A DNA stretch of 64,000 nucleotides from Cyprinodon diabolis (taxonomy: Eukaryota > Chordata > Actinopteri > Cyprinodontiformes > Cyprinodontidae), in NCBI GenBank assembly GCA_030533445.1, contig CM060070.1, positions 48,447,089-48,511,088 on the forward strand, given 5' to 3'. Shown one piece after another: positions 38,867 to 64,000 of this stretch. The position numbers were made by a program, and so were the translations under genes. The notes beneath the pieces were generated by a model that worked only from the letters and a program-made list of their open reading frames with translations, had not been told where the DNA came from and searched no databases. Position 1 is the first letter of the stretch. Every line of letters starts with the position of its first letter.

Positions 38867-39399
38867 GTTGGCGCCGCTCTCTCTGGCGTCTCTTCTGTGT
38901 TTTATTTGCATCTGCGTGTTTTAAATGCTTCATAAATCAGACAATGCGGTAATAATAAAAACAGTTTATTCTACGTCTTTATGGAGCAATAATAATAAAT
39001 GAGAACTTCAGCAACACAGCTTAAATAATCTGTTCCTCTAATCACAGAAATTAAGATGATAGATTAACTATTTTAATGATCAATCAGTAACTGCTACATT
39101 ATAGAAAAACAGTCAATAATTGTGGAGATCAGTGCAATAAATTGGTCCAGATTTAATAATTGGAATAATCCTGGATCCTCAGTCCCGTTTAATCTGAGAA
39201 TGTTAATCTGGTGAATAAGGGACGTGTCTTCTGACTCAGATTAAACGTGTGAAACAGGAAGTAACTGGTCGGTCTTTAAATAGAGAATATTTGATCGTTT
39301 CTCTACATTTAGAAGGAACTGAAGAGGATTTTATTTTAGCTGCTTTGGGTCGGCGGGCGGCTGCTCCGCAGGGGGAGGAGCCAGAAGCGTCAGCAGAGG

Positions 39400-39680
39400 A
39401 GCATCACAGGAGGAGAGGTTCCTCAATAGATCCTGAAGGATTAACCTTCAACACTTTATCTTCGTACCTCGGTACCGAACCCAGACTGTGCTGGTAGACG
39501 CCATGGAGGCGGAGCTCCTGGCTCCGTCTGCTGCAGGCTAACGGAGATGAAAGCTAAGCTGCGCCGCGCCTCATCAGGAAGGTGAGAAGTTTCCGTTTGA
39601 CCTTCTGCTGCAGCACATCGGTGAGCTCAGCAGCCAGGAGGTCCGTCAGTCGCTCCTCCACCTGGAGGACGGAGCTCCAG
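39400..39680 (-). other. Coding-like minus-strand segments, unrecognised
   Basis: Minus-strand frames give VEERLTDLLAAELTDVLQQK near 39665-39605 (after a CCTCCAG acceptor-like site). Near 39532-39410 they give RRSQELRLHGVYQHSLGS then RYEDKVLKVNPSGSIEEP, ending in TGA. These read like protein sequence but I could not connect them by convincing splice sites or assign a family. They lie just downstream of the PDE6D polyadenylation region on the same strand. They may be upstream exons of the 37.5-38.2 kb gene, a decayed copy, or chance. Confidence 0.25.
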
Positions 39681-39812
39681 CAGGGGACGCATGGAGCTGC
39701 AGGCGGGGTTAAAGGTCACCTGGAGCAGCGGGACGCCGACAGGACGTCCTGAACCTTTCAGACCCACCATCAGTCAGGAAACACACAGCAGGTTATTCCA
39801 ACATGGGAGCAT

Positions 39813-39818
39813 TTTAAT
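39813..39818 (-). terminator. Candidate PDE6D polyadenylation signal ATTAAA
   Basis: Reverse-strand ATTAAA about 600 nt past the PDE6D stop, followed by a GT-rich stretch (TGCTGTGTGTTTCC). No AATAAA was seen closer to the stop. Confidence 0.45.
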
Positions 39819-40416
39819 CCAGTCAGATTAAAACACACGGCTATTTTACACCAGTCCTTCAGAGACTAAAGAAACAAACACGGGTCCGAATGTCCAAACT
39901 AGCCGCAGCCACAGAACCGGGCTGCAGTGACCACATTAATGACACACAAAGCTAGATCCAAAAAGGTCGCCGCATCGTCTACGTCAGGAAGGAAGAAGTT
40001 AACCTTTGACCTGGAAGCCGAGGAGCAGAGATAACTAGTGATCTGCTGGTGAACGTCCCGCCCACTACCGCCATCAGAACCGCTAACCCATCAGAAGCTC
40101 CAGAACCAAGCCCGGTTATCCGGCATCCAGCCGAGCTCCACCCAGTTCAGAACCAGTAGATCTGCTCTACTGGACCTGAAGCTAGAGTCTGATCTAGGTG
40201 GAACCAGGTTGGAGCCCAGGCTGGACTAGAACGGGGACGGCTACGTTCTCTGCGTTCCTGAGGAAACATGGACATCTATTCCTGAGCTGGGATCACAGAC
40301 CAGCTGAGGTCTACATGGGAGAGAGCTGGTGGAGGCAGCAGGAGATCCGGGCAGCCGTGGACCTGCAGCTAACCCTGGACCTTTGTTTGTTGGCAGGACG
40401 TCAGCAGGCTGGAGGG

Positions 40417-53797
<13,381 letters not shown>

Positions 53798-54856
53798 TTC
53801 AGGAGTTTCTCTGAGTCGATCAGCGATTCTCCAGATTTAGCTGAACTTCCGGCCGGTTAACTGAACCCTGACCCCGAAGAACGGCTCCTAACGGCCCGAA
53901 GACAGAAGCGAACAGTTGGGCTACAAGATAAATCCGATTCCACTAATATAAGCAGCTAAATACGCTCCGGGAAACGGACAGCAGCTCGACTAATCAGCGC
54001 GCGGCAGCGGCGCCAACCAGCCAATCAGAAGCTGGGCGGAACAGAGTGGATTCTAATTGGTCGGCAGGGGCGTCACTTTGCTGCATTCGATGAAAACGGG
54101 AAATCCGTGAGGCGCCTTCGGTTTTCCCACCTGGATTCATTTTTAGGACCTCAAACGTCTCATTTTAATTTAAATAACGCGATAAAAAAAAATTGGTAAA
54201 ATTAAAATAAAGCGGCCTTAAACGATAATGTCTAAGAAATCAAAGCCTGTTGAGTGGTTGCCATGGTAAAGGCCATGATGTCACAGGAAGTTCTCCTGCA
54301 GTCTTTGAAGTGGTCAATATAAAACCAGCGGCTGCAGCAGAGAGGACCTCATTAATGGGACATTTATCCTTTAACTGTACTAAAATAATTAACATTTTGC
54401 TCCCAGTTGGTCTGCAGACCTTTAAACCTTCAGAGCTGCGCTGCCAACATGGTGGATAGAACAAATAATTCTACAAACTACTTTTCAGCAGCAGAGAAGC
54501 TTCAGGCTCCATCAGAGAGCAGCTTCCTCCTCAGTCCATGACGGGAGGTCACCTGAAGGTGGAACTGATCAGGTCAGTGAGTTTCTGAGGTCAGATCAAT
54601 AAAGTTTAATATCTCCTGTAGGAGCCAGCCTGCTGCCCGTCGCACCGAGTCCGGATGATGATTTCAGGACCTCCACAGCCACCGATCATAACCTGCGGTT
54701 AGCTGGGAAGTTTAAAAGGCCATCTGGGACAGCCGCCCAATCACAGCAAAAGTGTGAGGTCATGACATGATCTAACCAGGATTCAGGCCTTTCCCCCGAC
54801 CCAATCGGACCGCGGTCCAGAGAAACAGACAGAGGCAGAAGTTTGACCAAACAAGC
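53798..54856. other. PDE6D 5' flank and spacer to RPL36
   Basis: The first ~250 bp upstream of the PDE6D start codon are GC-rich (GCGCGCGGCAGCGGCGCC near 53997, with nearby CCAATCAG), fitting a TATA-less housekeeping promoter. The remaining 750 bp up to the RPL36 3' end show no gene. Confidence 0.5.
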
Positions 54857-54862
54857 TTTATT
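54857..54862 (-). terminator. RPL36 polyadenylation signal AATAAA
   Basis: Reverse-strand CCTAATAAAGC only 10 nt past the RPL36 stop at 54873-54875. A very short 3' UTR is usual for ribosomal protein genes. Confidence 0.85.
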
Positions 54863-54872
54863 AGGGGCCAGT

Positions 54873-56961
<2,089 letters not shown>

Positions 56962-57438
56962 GTCTGCAGGAGACAGGAGAGAATCAGCTTCCATCAGCCA
57001 TGGACGAACCCCCTGAATGGGTGTCTGACCGGAGGACTGTAGCCATACCGGCTGCTCCTCCAGGCAGCCTGGGACACAGCTAGCACCGCTAACAGGCCGG
57101 TCCTAACTAAACACTTTAAACTACACAAAGTTAATTTCCAGACCCGAAGATTAGACATTTACTCTTCAACGTTTAATAAAACACTTGTAAAGCTTGGTTT
57201 TCAGTTGTTTAATTCACTCTAGCAGCTCTGTCATAAACACTAGCTCCCCGGTGCGTTAGCATAACATAGCGCTAACAAGTACAGCGCTAAAATCCTTTAA
57301 TTTCCCAAATGTTGCGGATCAAAATAACCCAGGAAAATAAAACAGATTTAACTTATTTATTAGAACCGAAAAACAAATGAAAAACTGGAGGGATGGTTAA
57401 GATTTAAAGCAGATTCTGGTCAGATATCAGGGACTTAC

Positions 57439-57475
57439 CTGCTGTCTATGATGGCGGTCAAACCGGAAGGACTGC
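57439..57475 (-). promoter_or_regulatory. RPL36 non-coding exon 1 and TOP-type start site
   Basis: A strong CAG|GTAAGT donor (exon end 57439) follows about 33 nt that begin with a pyrimidine tract in TCCTTCCGGTTTG, then a CGCCATCAT motif resembling a YY1 site. A 5' terminal oligopyrimidine tract with an ETS-like CTTCCGG and downstream GCCAT is the usual arrangement of ribosomal protein promoters and implies mTOR-linked translational control. The exact start is inferred. Confidence 0.7.
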
Positions 57476-57479
57476 TGAC

Positions 57480-60400
57480 AGGAAGAGGGAGGAATTAACT
57501 AACGGTCTGCTGGGCACCGCGCTGATCCTACAGCGCCTCTGCTGGCGAGGAAGCACCGCGAGATATGACGAGATTTAAAACCGTTGCGGTGTATGGCTTA
57601 GAGATAAAAATGTAAGAAGCATTTTTTCAGGACAGCCTTTGAATGTAAAACCTTTAATCATTTTACTGCACGGACAAAAACTCGAATAATTCAGGTAACA
57701 TAGAAATATTTTTTTAAATATTTAAAATGGCGAAAGTAAAAGAAGTGCAATTTAAAATTAGGGGAAGAGATCGTATAAATGTATGTAAATGGAAAAAATC
57801 AAAAACTTTCATTATTAAGTTTCAAAAACGAACTTAAAATCTTCTATTAATCTTTATCTCTGTTAGCCGACGATAAATCAAAACTTTTTGGTGACGTAAT
57901 GTCACAGTTTCTGAGAAAATGCTAAAGTTAAGGTGACGCCAGGAAGGGTCTCATTGCAGAATGATTCTTTAATTGTTGATTTTAAAACCTTCATATGTTT
58001 TATGTTTTTATACTTTTGGAAACTGGCTTAGTTTTGCTTCTATTGGTTGTAAATGCCTGTTTATTTATTCTTTTATTTATTTCTGTTGCCTTGCACATGT
58101 TAAGTTGATCTCCTGTATATAACTGTTATTTTGTCTTTTTTTTTTTTGTAAGAATGAAAAGTTGAGATTCCTACTTTAAAATGGAAATGAATGTTTCTGT
58201 TTAATAAAGTTTTAAAAAAACAACAACTGCGGTTTGTTTTTCTGCTCTACAATAAATTAGATATTAGATATATTCTACTTTATTTTAAAGTGTAAAGTAT
58301 TCTGTAGCAAAAACTAAGGTAGGAAATCTTAGGTAACTCTACTGTGATTTATTGTAATCTATTACATTTAGCAGCCTAACTTACTGTAATGGATTTATAT
58401 CGCTGAAGGTTTAGACTTAAATGTTTTTTTTCTAAGAGAAAGTAAAAAAAAAAAAAACTCTTGCCAGCAAGCTTTACATTGTTTTGCTAAAAAGTATAAA
58501 AGTCATTTATTTGGGAACAAATATATATCATAAAGTATTTATCTATTCTTATTACCGTCCTGCATTGCTGAAGATTTTAACCAATTCATTGGTTTTGGTT
58601 TCATTGGTCGTTAAATGTTCTTCAACAAGCAGAAAAATAACGGCTGAATTTATCTCCAACATTTTAACATCAAATATAGCGGAAAAAAATCTAGATATAT
58701 CAGTGGTTTGGATGTTTGGAAAGCAGCTGGACGATAATATGATTTCTATAGCTCTAATTCCCATCCTGTCATCCCTTTTTAGAGATAATTCACCCAGATC
58801 ATCCAGTCAGATTAAAGGTTATAAAGTTTTCCACCAAAGGAAAACCAGCTGATTGCAGCGACTCTGTGACTCTTTCAGGATTCGCTCCTCCAGGAGCTGC
58901 AGGCAGGAGATATTCACTCCCATCATTGGCACCAAAGAAATCCATATATGAATATAGAAATATAACCATTTCTATCTTAGATCCTAGTGATAGATGTATA
59001 ATGATGTACATGTGTGGTTGGAAAATTTAGATTTATCTTTTTTCATATATTAATTGATCCTATTTACTCACTATAAAAGTTTTCACTCAGCCTGTTTCAC
59101 CCTGAAGGCCGCACCATTCTCTGCAGGATGGTGTTTGTAGAGCAGACAGAGCTTCTTCCATAACCAACCAGATTCTTTCTCAGGTTTATTCATAACATGT
59201 TACTGTTTAACCAAAGCGTCTGTAATTAGTTTTGACTCTGACTACTTTCCATTGTTGTCAGTAAGGAGGAACGAACTCTGCTCAGATCAGAACAGGGCTG
59301 ATTACGGTGCAATAAGGACCCTATGATGAAATGTTCTCACTTAGCAAAGATAGAATGAGTGAAATCCACCAATCTGTTTAATTAATTGGGGTGAATAGTT
59401 GAATACTTTTTCCCCACGACATCTAATATCATTATCATTATCTAAATATCATTATTTAGATACTGATTTCTCCTCTATGTTTCATGGCAGTATGGAGCTG
59501 CAGTCTGTAGCGCTGGAACTCTGCAGCCAAAGGGTCCCGGGTTCGATTCCTGGCCTGATGTCTCTGTGGTGGAGTGAACACGTTCTCCCTGTGCATGTCT
59601 GGCACGGTACTCAAGCTGGACAGAAGCACCATTTTTATTATTAATTCCTCCTAACCATTTATCCAATAAACGAGGTGGATAAGAACATTCTACCAGCAGA
59701 GGCTGTTTGAACACTGACTAATTGGAGGCGTGTATAAAGTCCTCCACTGAGGTGGTTTATTCTGAAGTCTTTCAGTCCAGATGCAGACCGGCCGGTTCTG
59801 AAGGTGTCGTTGGTTAATAAGTTTTGTGCAGCTGTGGTAAAGAGCTTTCTGGTCCATATTGGATCAAACCATCATCTGTGGGTCCAGGCTAGAGAGCAGA
59901 GGTCTGCTTTGCTCGGGGAAACAAGGATCCAGGATCAGGCCAGGAAAGTCCATCGGGTCCGGATGGTTCTGACACTGGCAGGAGGAACGAAGGAGGCTCC
60001 TCTCCTTGGCAGAGCCTCATTGATGACAGAAAATGGAAGAAAGAGAAAGTTCGCTTGGTTTTTAGAAATCAGCATTAGAGTATAAAGCTTGGATCCGGAG
60101 CATCTGGAAGTTTCCACCGCTGGTTTGGACTTTGAATGTTTGTGAACAAGGAGGGAGGAGCTGAGTCTGATGTCAGCTTTTCCAGAGAGCTGCCTGGTTT
60201 TCCAAACCGCTTTAATTGCAGGAGAGTTGGAGAATGAACAGGTTCCTGATTGAGAGGAAGCTTCTGCCAAACAGGACTGAGAAACCAGGTGGAGACAGGA
60301 GCAGTTTGCTGGAGGTGATGACAGGAACCAGAGGAACTGGACCTCCTCAGAGGAGAACAAAGGTTTTAGGATCTGAGGCCACTGGGTGACATCACTCAGG

Positions 60401-60670
60401 TGAGGAGGGACAGGAAGCTCCAGATGTTGAGGTGGCTTGAAGACACCTGGACCTTCTTATTCAGCCAGCTGCTCACTGCTGCCATCTGGTGGAGGTAAAC
60501 TGAGCCCAACACTCAGACCCCATAGGTTTGATAACCCTGCCCCTCCCTGACTGACTGAAGAAGACTCATATGTCAGTGTGGAGCTCTCAGAGAATTGGCT
60601 CACATCTGCAAAACAGAAAATTACAGATAGGAAAAAAATGGTGATGATGCATTTTTACCACCTGAAACTT
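57480..60670. other. Intergenic sequence right of RPL36
   Basis: AT-rich, with no recognised gene. At 57950-58225 a segment ending TTTAATAAAGTTTTAAAAAAA looks like the polyadenylated 3' end of a retroposed sequence on the plus strand. Around 59394 a GGGTGAATAG/GAATACTTTTTCC motif resembles a decayed Tc1 end. Reading frames at 59804-60360 on both strands have no supporting motifs. Confidence 0.4.
59490..59700 (+). mobile_element. Degenerate tRNA-derived SINE-like sequence
   Basis: A box B-like GGTTCGATTCC (59540-59550) is preceded by TAGCGCTGGAACTCTGCAGC. It is followed by GTGGTGGAGTGAACACGTTC TCCCTGTGCATG, a body seen in many fish short repeats. The 3' part ends near CCAATAAACGAGGTGGATAAG. 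It is diverged and the borders are approximate. Confidence 0.5.
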
Positions 60671-60671
60671 T

Positions 60672-61066
60672 GAATACATACAACCATATGTACACATACT
60701 ACCATATGTACACATACTACCATATGTACACATACATACTACCATATGTACATATACATACTACCATATGTACACATACATACTACCATATGTACACATA
60801 CATACTACCATATGTACACATACATACAACCATATGTACACATACATACTACCATATGTACACATACATACTACCATATGTACACATACATACTACCATA
60901 TGTACACATACTACCATATGTACACATACTACCATATGTACACATACTACCATATGTACACATACATACTACCATATGTACATATACATACTACCATATG
61001 TACATATACATACTACCATATGTACATATACATACTACCATATGTACATATACATACTACCATATG
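60672..61066. repeat. 22-bp minisatellite, left part
   Basis: The unit is CATACTACCATATGTACACA plus TA, with a CATATACATA variant and some shortened units. It is the same array as that to the right of the solo LTR. Confidence 0.97.
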
Positions 61067-61768
61067 TGTCGTGATTGGTTCAGGAAGACCCAATATGCAG
61101 AACACCACGGAGACGGAAACTGGAGTAAAAGTTAACAATGTTTATTGAACAATGGAACAATGAAAGAGTCAGGAACTGGTTCACTTCTGGGAATCTGGTT
61201 CACAGGCAACTGGAAGGGAGACAGTTCAGTTAGCCACGTAGCTGGTGAATGTGGAAATGTTATCTTCAGAGATCTACCTTGAAGAATCCGGGTTTGGCTT
61301 TGAGAGAGGCACTGTTGGTTCCAGAGACTGTTTGATTCAGCAGAGTTCAGTTTCAGCTTCAGCGTCTTGCATCTAACGATAGGACAGACCTTGGTTTTCC
61401 AGCTCTTAGTCCAGAGCAGCATGGGAAATCCAGAGAAGGTTCTTCAGGTTTGGCTCTGAGGGCAGGCTCGACAGGTTAAGCTCATCCAGAGCTTACAGGA
61501 CAAAACAGGTTTCCTGTAGGCAGAGACAAAAGGTAATTAGTTTCCAGCTAGGAGACTAGAGGCAACAAAGATTTCACAGAGGAAGTGAGGCTCAGGTACT
61601 AACCAAACTGGATAAACACTGCGGCGTTGATGCGAGGTCTGAGGGCTGCTTATATGGTGGAGGATCCTCCTGATGATGAGATGGGTTTCAGGTGTGTCGA
61701 AGGCTCAGCTCAGGAGGATCCACAGTGAACTCTGCTGGAGACAGGTGGTACAGCTCCAGATCCCAACA
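61067..61768 (-). mobile_element. Solo LTR, 702 bp, inserted in the 22-bp array
   Basis: Read on the minus strand it begins TGTTGGGATCTGG and ends CAATCACGACA, the TG...CA termini of an LTR. It contains a TATA-like CATATAAGCAGCC (about 61645) and AATAAACATTG (about 61140) in promoter-then-polyA order. ATATG flanks it at 61062-61066 and 61769-61773, a 5-bp target duplication. No internal retroviral genes or second LTR are present, so this is a recombination-derived solo LTR. Family is uncertain (Ty3/Gypsy-like or endogenous retrovirus). Confidence 0.8.
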
Positions 61769-64000
61769 ATATGTACACATACATACTACCATATGTACAT
61801 ATACATACTACCATATGTACACATACATACTACCATATGTACACATACATACTACCATATGTACATATACATACTACCATATGTACATATACATACTACC
61901 ATATGTACACATACATACTACCATATGTACATATACATACTACCATATGTACACATACATACTACCATATGTACATATACATACTACCATATGTACACAT
62001 ACATACTACCATATGTACACATACATACTACCATATGTACATATACATACTACCATATGTACACATACATACTACCATATGTACACATACATACTACCAT
62101 ATGTACATATACATACTACCATATGTACACATACATACTACCATATGTACATATACATACTACCATATGTACATATACATACTACCATATGTACACATAC
62201 ATACTACCATATGTACATATACATACTACCATATGTACACATACATACTACCATATGTACACATGTACACATACATACTACCATATGTACATATACATAC
62301 TACCATATGTACACATACATACTACCATATGTACACATACATACTACCATATGTACATATACATACTACCATATGTACACATACATACTACCATATGTAC
62401 ACATACATACTACCATATGTACACATGTACACATACATACTACCATATGTACATATACATACTACCATATGTACACATACATACTACCATATGTACACAT
62501 ACATACTACCATATGTACATATACATACTACCATATGTACACATACATACTACCATATGTACATATACATACTACCATATGTACACATACATACTACCAT
62601 ATGTACACATACATACTACCATATGTACACATGTACACATACATACTACCATATGTACATATACATACTACCATATGTACACATACATACTACCATATGT
62701 ACATATACATACTACCATATGTACACATACATACTACCATATGTACACATACATACTACCATATGTACACATGTACACATACATACTACCATATGTACAT
62801 ATACATACTACCATATGTACATATACATACTACCATATGTACACATACATACTACCATATGTACATATACATACTACCATATGTACACATACATACTACC
62901 ATATGTACACATACATACTACCATATGTACATATACATACTACCATATGTACACATACATACTACCATATGTACATATACATACTACCATATGTACACAT
63001 ACATACTACCATATGTACACATGTACACATACATACTACCATATGTGCATATACATACTACCATATGTACACATACATACTACCATATGTACATATACAT
63101 ACTACCATGTGTACACATACATACTACCATATGTACACATACATACTACCATATGTACATATACATACTACCATGTGTACACATACATACTACCATATGT
63201 AGACATACATACTACCATATGTACACATACATACTACCATATGTACATATACATACTACCATATGTACACATACATACTACCATATGTACACATACATAC
63301 TACCATATGTACATATACATACTACCATGTGTACACATACATACTACCATATGTACATATACATACTACCATATGTACACATACATACTACCATATGTAC
63401 ACATACATACTACCATATGTACACATACATACTACCATATGTACATATACATACTACCATATATACACATACATACTACCATGTGTACATATACATACTA
63501 CCATGTGTACACATACATACTACCATATGTACACATACATACTACCATATGTACATATACATACTACCATATGTACACATACATACTACCATATGTACAC
63601 ATGTACACATACATACTACCATATGTACATATACATACTACCATATGTACACATACATACTACCATATGTACATATACATACTACCATATGTACACATAC
63701 ATACTACCATATGTACACATACATACTACCATATGTACATATACATACTACCATATGTACACATACATACTACCATATGTACACATGTACACATACATAC
63801 TACCATATGTGCATATACATACTACCATATGTACACATACATACTACCATATGTACATATACATACTACCATGTGTACACATACATACTACCATATGTAC
63901 ACATACATACTACCATATGTACATATACATACTACCATGTGTACACATACATACTACCATATGTAGACATACATACTACCATATGTACACATACATACTA
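61769..64000. repeat. 22-bp minisatellite, right part, continues past the edge
   Basis: CATACTACCATATGTACACA plus TA and the CATATACATA variant alternate. Occasional CACATGTACACATACATAC insertions recur every several units, and rare GTGTAC and TAGACATA variants appear in the last kilobase. The long plus frames are artefacts. No gene is visible to the right of RPL36. Confidence 0.97.

Noticed and set aside
59804..60360. Overlapping frames on both strands with peptide-like sequence
   Set aside because: No family motif, splice signals or codon pattern; both strands open suggests chance.
61771..63966. 731-codon frame of YILPYVHI/HTTICT type
   Set aside because: A 22-bp array read in frame; no start context or domain.

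Overview
The window looks like teleost fish nuclear DNA. It has GT-AG introns, vertebrate single-copy genes split into short exons, and fish-type transposons (Tc1/mariner, hAT, pogo-like, an L2-type LINE, tRNA-derived SINEs, a solo LTR). No bacterial gene organisation is visible. The species cannot be fixed from the sequence alone.

Four conserved genes were recognised by reading exons and checking splice phase through every junction. LRRC40 (+) enters from the left edge, has ten exons here (2338..18084) and ends at a stop codon. PHB2 (-) converges on it with ten coding exons (36548 down to 19617, 306 aa, AATAAA at 19494-19499). PDE6D (-) has five coding exons (53797 down to 40417, 150 aa, the human length). 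RPL36 (-) has a non-coding TOP-type first exon near 57.45 kb and three coding exons (56961 down to 54873, 105 aa, the human length). Between PHB2 and PDE6D is a less certain minus-strand exon pair (37489..38165) that was not recognised. The genes serve unrelated housekeeping roles (leucine-rich-repeat protein, inner-membrane mitochondrial scaffold, prenyl-protein chaperone, large ribosomal subunit); nothing suggests a pathway-like cluster.

The outstanding property is tandem repetition. About a dozen minisatellite arrays, with units of 4, 17, 17-18, 18, 19, 22, 26, 33, 34 and 45 bp, occupy roughly 24 kb (over a third of the window). Most lie inside introns of the otherwise intact genes. They produce most of the very long open reading frames, which are repeat artefacts. 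Several arrays show higher-order structure, including a stretch of about 1.08 kb repeated identically 1,440 bp away in PDE6D intron 3. A PHB2 intron-9 array is flanked by a partial copy of the exon 9/intron 9 junction. A PHB2 intron-4 array is open in the same frame as exon 5.

Mobile elements fill much of the rest: a hAT nested in an older element with an ATCC array inside it (4.1-8.0 kb), a second hAT (20.7-22.2 kb), an L2-type fragment (26.0-26.65 kb), a fold-back MITE (29.9 kb), a pogo-like element (30.7-31.8 kb), a SINE (48.7-49.1 kb), a Tc1 element with an uninterrupted transposase (49.9-51.2 kb) and a solo LTR splitting a 22-bp array (61.07-61.77 kb). I found no convincing novel gene system. 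The candidates for follow-up are the array/exon interactions and the unrecognised exon pair.
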